From Locusta migratoria (lineage: Eukaryota > Arthropoda > Insecta > Orthoptera > Acrididae): a stretch of DNA of 64,000 nucleotides. Below are positions 56,730 to 64,000 of the stretch, piece by piece. Both the position numbers and the translations under genes were made by a program. The notes under the pieces are model-generated. The model saw only the letters and a list, made by a program, of their open reading frames with translations, had not been told where the DNA came from and made no database searches. Each line of letters starts with the position of its first letter. Positions within the stretch are counted from its first letter, which is position 1. The stretch is taken from NCBI GenBank assembly GCA_026315105.1, contig CM048755.1, positions 216,182,333 to 216,246,332 of the forward strand, given 5' to 3'.

Positions 56730-57237
56730 AGTATTTTACTATAATTCCTGATTTGTCATTTGTGTGTTTAGCAACATTTGAGATGTGTTTGAAAATCTTC
56801 AGTTTACTAGTGGTCTCGGAAATGAGAAGAAAATCTTTAACTTTCAAGTTCCAACATGTCGAATTACTCATTTCTTGAAGAAATAAGAGACGACAAAAAA
56901 GTTCGAGACACGTGAAAACAAGAACAGGACATTTCTTTACTGAACCACGCACAAAACAAGAATGAAAATTTCTTCTCCTTCATTTAATGAATAACGTTCT
57001 GCTACAAAGATCTTCAGCTGCAGAGACTTCTCTGGCTTCGGCTCCGGCGGTATATTTGGGGGGCTAGCGTCAACAGAGCAAAGGTGCCAACTAGCGCTAC
57101 GGGTGGCCAAACTGTGAAACAGGTGAAATTAGCGTTCGAGTTGGCTTCGGAGTTGCAAACTGTCGAAAAGCGCGCATGCGCAGTGGAGGCCTTCCAAACC
57201 GTCAGAAACTAGAACCGTTTGGGCCACTCTAACGAAC

Positions 57238-58920
57238 ATGTAATTCCCACAGCTGAGGAGGTGGGGTTAGGGTTAGCGAAAGCTCCAGAACGACGTATCC
57301 GTGTGTCCGTTGCGGCCGCCGCGCTTTTTACGCCTGCGATGTACAAAGAATATGGCACGAATTTAACATTTTTAATTTATTAATGTTTTTTATTTAACAT
57401 TGTTTTGGTGGCAGACATACCTTAGTCGCTGACTAAGGGTGATCAGAAGTGGGTGCTGATCACTTCATTTTCTTTAATAATATTCAAATAGATAAATAAC
57501 TAACATTTACGAATACTACCGAAGATGTACGAAGTTTATAGGAGGTCTTGGCTGCGTCCCACGGTAGTTGGCGTTAGGACCTAGGCTGTACCTGTTTCAT
57601 AGGAAGCATGCTCTCAGTATCAGCCGTAAAATTATAACTGTTAATTTCAAAGTCACTAAAAAGCCTTTTATTATGCCGCGGCTAATAATAAAGCCCCATA
57701 ATTGCCATCTCGGATTTTATTTAGACGAAATGTCTACCAGTAACGAGTTAATATTTCAGCTCGTCTAATAGCACTTCCATCAGTAGTCCAGTGTAGTGGC
57801 GGTCGGTGAGATTTTCTAACGTGGTGCCACAAACAAAAACAATTAAATAAATAATCTTAAATACATGTTTATGAATTTTGTAAGGTAGCACCATAGTTAT
57901 TAACATATCACAAAAGCTTGTCAATTATTTATATCTTTCATAATTTACTGTACCAAACGAAAAGTAAGGGTAACAGGAATAAATATTTACTACAGTAACG
58001 ATCTTCTTACATAGTGCTTCAGTTGCTTATGAGAATGCGCACTTATGTTGACAGACATTATTACTACAGGCGAAAGCTGGCCATAACACAGATTTGTTTA
58101 CGAATGCGAAACAAATGGAAAAGCGCAAAATCATTGGCTATCAGCAGCTGATTTATGATTTGCCAGCTTCACTTCCCATGATTCAGTTCACTGTTATCAA
58201 AATGTCTAGTAGAAACTACCGACAGTGCACTTTTACTTCCTGCAGAATAGTAGGAAGCAATTGTGTTCTATTCTGCAAAAGAAAGAGGGGGAGGAGGTTA
58301 CTTTAGCTATCTTTTCTCATATCTTCTTGATAAATATAATTAGTATACGAAATAAGAGAGGGAATAAATAAGAATCTTTTGGGAAGTAAATTTAATCAAA
58401 TTACCGACATTTAAAATTAAAAACATTGTACTCACCAAAAGCAGAAACTTTATCACTGGGAATACAGCTTCAAAGTAATGAATACAATTGGAAATCCATT
58501 CTTCTCTCCTTGTTGGAAAGTAATTCAATCGATCTTGAATTGAAATTTTCAATGTTGCATACAATAACTTCTCACAGGACGACGTCCCTAAGGCACTCAG
58601 CCTTTATTCTTATATGGTATTTATTAGGAACGTTTTCATTTTCTTGAACACTCAGTTTCTGATGCAGAGACAGGCAATGTAATTAGCAGTTTTAACACTA
58701 TATCTCTTCAAAAGTTTCGGAAACCTTCGTCCTCTAGAATGAGTGAAAGAAAGTGATGACAGAAAGTGATCTCAACTAAGGCTTAGCAGAAAACCTGAAG
58801 TTCTGCCTTCAACTTTCTTTTCTCGAGAGATGTATATGTGTTAGTAACTTCAAGATATTTTTTAGGAATTATTTTTATGTGTTTGTCGAACTGGTTCACA
58901 TGGAATAAATCGTTTGCAAT
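57238..58920. other. gap without recognisable gene
   Basis: TAGTGGCGGTCGGTGAG at 57795-57811 resembles a worn hAT terminus. Otherwise AT-rich, with short ORFs of no recognisable content. Confidence 0.4.
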
Positions 58921-59021
58921 CAGGGCCGGTGCAAGGGGTTTTACTGAACATGCGAGAGTCATTTTTGGCGCCCCCCCCCCTCCCCAATCGCCGCCCCACC
59001 ATCACCAACATATTATATACA

Positions 59022-59056
<35 letters not shown>

Positions 59057-59149
59057 CCTTTTAGACCATAAATAAAGGTAGGATAAAATACAAAATAAAA
59101 TGAGAAGTGAAATATTGAAAATACCAAACTAATCATATTACAATATTAA

Positions 59150-60430
59150 TTTTAAATTTCTTTAATTCTAACATCAAAAGATCTCATTGTAAGATTAACA
59201 TTACATACAAGGAAAGTGGCGTAACTGAATGAAACAGAATAAGAATAAATTCGCACTTTTCTTGCCCTAATCTTGTCAAAGTCTCTCAAAATTGTATCAG
59301 TGTCCAATGAGTTCAGAATGTCGTTCTCAATTGCCAGTGCCGCCAACGCACTAAGTAGTTCTTGAGAAGTGGCTTAACGCAGGTAGTTCTTTATCGTTTT
59401 GAGTTTTGAATAACTCCTTTCTCCACTGGCCACTGAGACTGGAAGCGTAAGAAGAATTCTCAAGGTAATAAATACGTTTAGTCAGATAAGTGTTCCTTCA
59501 GCTTCAGGCGAATTATCTCTAAGCAGCAAAGATGCTAGCATAACGATCTCTTTCATCAGGTCCTCCCCACTGATCTCACTTTGTTAGCTGCTGTCAATAC
59601 TTCTTCCAGGTTCTTGCATTTTTCTATTACTTCTTCTTTTTTCAGTTCCTCTAGCTGTTTTAAATCATAAAGAAGCTGGAAATACTTGCCATGATTCCGT
59701 AATAGTTCGAATCTTTCATCCAGAGTGTTTATTGCCTTGTCGAAAACAACAAAAAAAGAAATCTATTTTAAAGGACTCTTTCCCGGACTTAACAGATTCA
59801 TTTTCGCTCTCATACGAAAATTTGCCGTTTCGCATTTCTAGGTCTCACTTGGATTTCAATAGGGAATTCTGGTGCAACTTTTAGTTTTTCAGCCAGCTCC
59901 CTTGCGACGGTCATTACACTATTGAGTCCATTTTCAGACCTGATACCATTTGAAACTCTTTGACTCTTCCAATGAGAGTGAGAAAAAAAAAAAGTTCAAA
60001 TGTTTGTAGAGTCTATGGGACTTAACTACGGGGTCATCAGTCCCTAAACTTACAAACTACTTATGAACTAACTAAGACTAAGGACGGCACAAATATCCAT
60101 GCCCGAGGGGGGATTCGAACCCCCGACCGTAGTGGCCGTGCAGACCGTGACTGGAGCGCCTAAGTCCCCTCGGCCACCGCGGCCGGCAATGAGATTGAGA
60201 GAACTTGGGATATTGACTTCTTTTCTCTGAAGTATTTTACTAACCAAGCTCACTCTATAAAAAATCTCATACCAGGTAATTAAGGAGCAGAGAAGTCGGA
60301 GATCCGTTCACTTCTTGGCAATGCCAATAGCTGTACTCTTCCCAAAACATCGATCTTGGCACCAGTGGTTGCTTCGTATACAGCATCGTACACTTGATCA
60401 GTATAATATCTCAATGGCTCAAAAGCATCA
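59150..60430 (-). pseudogene. hAT transposase C-terminal half (broken)
   Basis: Minus strand: LDERFELLRNHGKYFQLLYD, then LKQLEELKKEEVIEKCKNLE (about 59725-59600), then ITLRILLTLPVSVASGERSY and SKLKTIKNYLR, a stop, and ELLSALAALAIENDILNSLD. The ASGERSYSKLK...YLR and LA.LSIE.d blocks are the C-terminal hAT dimerisation region of TTF-type/ZMYM-like transposases. The upstream part is interrupted by the SINE at 59984 and is poorly preserved. Confidence 0.82.
59984..60187 (-). mobile_element. tRNA-derived SINE in hAT remnant
   Basis: Minus strand, TSD AATGAGAGTGAGA / AATGAGATTGAGA (59971-59983, 60188-60200). A 10-A run joins the TSD and the tail. Confidence 0.92.
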
Positions 60431-60459
60431 ATCCTGTTTCCCAACGGGTTAACTCACTG

Positions 60460-61380
60460 TAATGTACCCTCCGCCATGCACCTTACGACGGCTTACGAAA
60501 GGTAGCCCAAGTATTAATGCAGGATATAAGCTATCTCCTTTCCAAAATTTATTGCAATCTGTCCATTTATTTCAGCATGATGGAGCAGCAAACATATTAC
60601 CCCATTGTAAGTTTACTTTCCCCAAGCACCATATGGTGGCTTACATAAGGAAGCCCATTTATTAATCGAAGTGAAGGCGTAAGAAACGAATTAACTAATT
60701 AAAAGAACCCTCGGCTATGCACCACATAAAGATAATTTTAGTATTCCTATAACCTTCGCGCAAGTGCAAGCAATGAGTTGACAAAGTTTTATCGCAATCG
60801 GATGTACGAAATGGCCGTGCGTAAGATACGAAAAAAAAGACAACATTAATTTTTATATGTTAGAGTTATTTTCAAATTCGCATTAAAACCATATATTGGT
60901 AACAACAAATTCCTTCTGCTGGTGGATTTCACCCCAATGATTCGGTACGCTTGGTATGCTTCAAAGCTGACAGCCAAAAAACCGTTTTTTAAAACTCTGA
61001 ATGAAGTATGCTTTCCACTGAAGCATATTTAAAAAAAAAAAAAAATTCTTACTTTAAATTGATTACATAAAATTCAAATGATGTGAAGAATATTTATGTT
61101 TTAAATGTTTATTTGATGATTAGCAGCATGAAAAATGTAACATAGCTTCCTGAGAGAACTGCTGGAATTTTCAGAAATTTTATTTAATTCGAAACTTACC
61201 GAAATCTGAAAATTAACTGTTTAGTCACGTTAATCAACTGAAATGATTGTAGGTAATCTGAATATATTAATAGTGCACTGATAAACTGAATTGTACAATC
61301 ATATTTAAAAATTTCATCAGGATTGGAATACAACTGCAGAATATGACTAAGTCCATATGTAAAGTATCCTCCGTCATGCA
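60460..61380. repeat. dispersed short repeats with CCATGCACC motif
   Basis: CCCTCCGCCATGCACC (about 60467), TCCCCAAGCACCATATGG (about 60619), CCCTCGGCTATGCACC (about 60708) and TCCTCCGTCATGCACC (about 61368) mark worn repeat units with further shared flanks such as GAAGCCCATTTATTAA. No coding. Confidence 0.55.
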
Positions 61381-61419
61381 CCGTCCAAAATTTTATGTGT
61401 CAGTGACCTTCCTCTTGTT

Positions 61420-61852
61420 TTGAAAGTCAAGTGTCCAAAATGTCATGAAGATTTTAGGATGAATAAAGTGTCCTTCTTCGCATGTCGCATGATGCCACAG
61501 GTTTTCAACCATATAACTGTTTATGACGTCATATCTCCTGAACTATATGTCGTAAGCAGTTCTTACCCATACTTCAATTGTTACCTCATGGAAAGAATAT
61601 GTGTACCAAATTTGGTTGAAATCGGTGGAGTGGTTTTGAAGTAGATGTCGCATGATGCAGCACTTTTCCGCGCATTTCATACGCCATATCTCCCGAACTA
61701 TTTGTCGTACAGTCATTTAATGGTGTCTATGACCATCGAGAAAGTACAAGCAATACGTTGACAAATTTTCATCGCAAACGGTTCAACGGTTCGATTGCGC
61801 ATAAAATACGCGCATATATATTAGACTAGCTAAAAACCCGGCGTTGCCCGGG

Positions 61853-61907
<55 letters not shown>

Positions 61908-62850
61908 ATGGGACTCAACTACGGGGTCATCAGTCCCTAAACTTACAAACTACTTATGAACTACTTACGAACTAGGACGGCACAAATATCCATGCCCGAG
62001 GGGGGATTCGAACCCCCGACCGTAGTGGCCGTGAAGACCGTGACTGGAGCGCCGTAGTCCCCTCGGCCACCGCGGCCGGCATTTATTTATTCCTGCCATT
62101 TTCAGGTATATAGTCATTTGTATAAGGGCTGTATGTCTGTAAAATCTCTTGGGAGTACAATTAGTAGTAAAGAACTAAGAGATTAAAACTGGTGCGTGAT
62201 GGGACGTTTTTCATGAACGTTACTGTTTCTGTGCTCATATCTCATGAACTACATGTCGCACTATATGTGTGTATACCGTCTGTGAAATTTTCTGCCGCTA
62301 CAATTTGTAGTGTACAAATTATAAATTGTAACGTCATACCGAGAGCCGTAGTTTTACTCCATAAACAGCGGAAAAGTTGTAAGCGAGAAAAAGTCTAATT
62401 AAGGCTTGAAATTATATTTAAACTTTGTTGCAAGTCGCTAAGTACTGTCATTCTCATACAGTGTATTTCGAAAGTCTCGCCGCATTATATGGCATTTTTT
62501 GCAATTTCTATTGGTTATGACGTAATATCTTTTGAACCATATGTCGTATGTGATTCTTAACCATGCAGCAATTGTTACCTCACGGTAAGGAATGTGTGTA
62601 CCAAATTTTGTTGAAATGGGTCCAATGGTTTAAGAGAAAATGAGCAGCATTGTCGCAAAATGCAGCAGTTTTCCGCGTATCTCATTGTTTATGACGTCAT
62701 ATCTCGTGAACTATATATCGTATGTGATTCTTACACTTACGGCGACCGTTCTCATGGATTGAAGCTTACGTGTACAAAATTTCATAAAGATTGCAACAAA
62801 ACTGTAGATTTGTATGCAACACGTACAAACATACGGACACTCAGCTTTAT
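61420..62850. repeat. cluster of diverged repeats with GACGTCATATCTC core
   Basis: At least five units share ATATCTC.TGAACTATATGTCG (about 61540, 61690, 62240, 62530, 62700). Several are followed by TGTGTACCAAATTTGGTTGA-type sequence. GCTAAAAACCCGGCGTTGCC at about 61830 and TTTATATATTAG at 62845 may be boundary motifs. The element class is not known to me. Confidence 0.55.
61855..62081 (-). mobile_element. SINE with 50-nt poly(A) in place of the normal tail
   Basis: On its own (minus) strand the SINE has a complete head and body up to GAGTCCCATAGT. It then has 50 A residues (the T-run 61855-61904) instead of the usual AAGCTTTACAAACATTTGAA tail. The flanks GGGCATTT / CGGCATTTATTT suggest a short TSD but are blurred by the T-run. 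Confidence 0.85.
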
Positions 62851-63263
62851 ATATTAGGTATTTAATTTGAAAAATAAGCGTTGTATCTAGAAACATTGTA
62901 AGCCCATGGTTGAGGGGACTGTTCGAGGTCTGTGCAGGCGGAGTTTCGGAGGCGACACAAGGCCGGGAACACACTTGGCGTTTTTGTCAAATCGGCATTT
63001 TTACCGTCGCTGCCGTACCAGTAGTGGTGCATTGAATGGTATTGTGACTTGCACACCGCGCGGAAAAATGGACGATCGGATTATTTAACGCCGACGGCAA
63101 GAATGCAGTCGACCACTGCCACTACGGTCGACGGATTTTTTACCGGCTCCGCCGAAGTGGTGGCCCCCATTACTGAATGCGCGGTTACATACTCGTCGTC
63201 CAGTACGCCGCCGCCGACGCTATTGTGTTCGCGTTGAGAGTAGAGTAGTGGTATGCTTTTATC
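62851..63263. other. GC-rich stretch upstream of MADF-like ORF
   Basis: 62950-63240 is rich in CG and CCG, unlike the AT-rich neighbours. GGGAACACACTTGGCGTTTT (62967-62986) could be a Harbinger terminus, but no partner end lies within the window. Confidence 0.4.
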
Positions 63264-63488
63264 ATGATGGAAATGGTCGTCATTGACAGTGAGCTACTAA
63301 TTCATTTTGTACATGAAATGCCTGTTCTTAGGGACAAAACCTTGGAAATTTTTAAAGATAGGAACGCAACAAGGAATGCGTGGCATGAATTTTGTCTTCA
63401 ACTTAGGAATGATTATGATAAGCAGGAACACAGCGAAAAGAATGTCTTTAGAAGGTACGCCGAAGCAAAAGTAATGAAAGTAAATTAA
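63264..63488 (+). CDS. MADF-like ORF, partial or first exon
   Basis: 74-codon frame from ATG 63264: VIDSELLIHFVHEMPVLRDK, then TLEIFKDRNATRNAWHEFCL, then LRNDYDKQEHSEKNVFRRYA. This fits a MADF domain (LI..V...P.LWD....YKDR......W.e....l), a DNA-binding module used by host transcription factors and as the accessory protein of PIF/Harbinger elements. The conserved Trp after L.D is Arg-Asp here. The frame ends at TAA after VMKVN. It may be one exon of a host gene or part of a transposon cut by the window edge. Confidence 0.55.
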   Translation: MMEMVVIDSELLIHFVHEMPVLRDKTLEIFKDRNATRNAWHEFCLQLRNDYDKQEHSEKNVFRRYAEAKVMKVN

Positions 63489-64000
63489 CCAATTATGCAC
63501 ATTATATTAAGAAAACATAAAACTATTGAAGTCAGTTACATTTATTGCAACTAATAATTAACAGTCTTTAAAATAATTTTCCAATATCATAGTATGTTTT
63601 TACATTTTGAAAGTTTCAATACACATAGTATGCTATATGTCGAATTGCACTTATCAGTGAGACTGGAGTTATGCTGAACAGTATCCAATCTGTCTGCAAT
63701 GTATATGGTTATGATAATTATACCTAGATTCCCATATATGGGCCCTCAGATCATCGACATCTGCCGCGGAATGCTTCCAGCACTTGCGTCACTTTATTCA
63801 AATCCGACTTTTTCACGAAAACTCTTTTACTCCTCTTTTCAGTGAGAGTCCTGTTGGAAACACTGATATTGGCATCCTGAAACAATAGTATTTTTAATAT
63901 TAAACAATATTCGAATGTGTACGTAAATATATTTTTCTATAATTAAATTTGAATTGATATATTTTACATCGGTAAAAAAATTTTGTACGCAGAAAACATG
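63489..64000. other. right edge, possible minus-strand exon
   Basis: On the minus strand TATTGTTTCAG/GATGCC at about 63880 looks like a splice acceptor, followed by about 120 bp open (ANISVSNRTLTEKRSKRVFV, KKSDLNKVTQVLEAFRGRCR) to about 63752. No domain was recognised; weak evidence. Confidence 0.3.

Larger units (their letters stand above)
54612..57237 (+). mobile_element. Harbinger element with HARBI1-like transposase
   Basis: Inverted ends GTTCGTTCGAGTGGC (from 54613) and inward GTTCGTTAGAGTGGC (from 57237), with CGTTCGAGTGGC repeated at 54656 and 54708. No clean TSD was found, so the exact boundary is tentative. It encloses a HARBI1-type gene, a GC-rich insertion (55399-55612) and SINE-B (56542-56729). 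Confidence 0.65.
58921..60440 (-). mobile_element. hAT transposon remnant (one end visible)
   Basis: The left end CAGGGCCGGTGCAAGGGG is a typical hAT terminus, with TTTGCAAT just outside. A C-run and AT microsatellite (58970-59055) follow. The minus-strand transposase C-terminal half is at 59150-60430. The other terminus was not found. Confidence 0.65.

Noticed and set aside
54606..57243. TTA/TAA as TSD of the HARBI1-like element
   Set aside because: On one strand the flanks read TTA and TAA, not a direct repeat, so no TSD is claimed.
1..64000. CRISPR arrays, bacterial operons, riboswitches
   Set aside because: Eukaryotic repeat content; the only regular repeats are microsatellites or worn long units with no spacers.

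Overview
This 64-kb window is an intergenic repeat graveyard from a eukaryotic, almost certainly insect, genome. No intact host gene was recognised. The repeat set (abundant tRNA-headed SINEs, RTE/CFDP2-like and jockey/CR1-like LINEs, gypsy LTR elements, PIF/Harbinger, hAT, piggyBac, Tc1/mariner and pogo DNA transposons, and large AT-rich gaps) fits a large-genome polyneopteran such as Orthoptera or Phasmatodea. The lineage is inferred from repeat types I recognise, not from a host gene.

Left part (1-27 kb). Positions 1-2472 are one copy (A1) of a terminal-inverted-repeat family 'A', itself invaded by a PIF/Harbinger element (1073-2237) and a SINE. From about 4.3 to 26.9 kb lies ONE minus-strand jockey/CR1-like LINE whose open reading frame has been split into four pieces by three large insertions: gypsy copy 1 (5371-11518, TSD ATAT), a pogo-like DNA transposon (11745-14286, TSD TA) and gypsy copy 2 (15107-26404, TSD ATAT). 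Gypsy copy 2 hosts a SINE, a Tc1-like element and a second family-A element (21905-26319). That element hosts a hAT MITE and a Tc1-like element (23215-25950), which hosts a hAT element (23570-25835), which hosts a pogo MITE (25296-25736). Counting the LINE, this nest is six insertions deep, and most joints carry clean target-site duplications (TSDs).

Middle part (27-46 kb). It holds an R1-like LINE tail, a piggyBac-type MITE (31166-31872), a LINE ORF1-like fragment (minus, 35.5-36.35 kb), a Harbinger transposase fragment (36816-37271), and a complete-ended hAT transposon (37532-41614, 8-bp TSD) whose BED-finger transposase is broken by two SINEs. A Harbinger element follows (41805-43601, TSD TAA) with a SINE inside a SINE, then a second jockey/CR1-like LINE fragment (43.68-44.77 kb) and an internally deleted piggyBac (45396-46067, TTAA).

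Right part (46-64 kb). It holds a near full-length but defective RTE-type LINE (46401-49863, 11-bp TSD), a probable LTR-element gag fragment (minus, 51.4-53.0 kb), a mariner C-terminal fragment, a Harbinger element with a HARBI1-like transposase (about 54612-57237), a hAT transposase remnant (59.1-60.4 kb), dispersed low-grade repeats (60.4-62.8 kb) and a MADF-like ORF near the right edge.

Eighteen SINE copies were counted, roughly one per 3.5 kb, most with TSDs. Several of them date events in other elements. The most unusual signal is that the LTRs of both divergent gypsy copies start with a tRNA-like module carrying A-box and B-box motifs.
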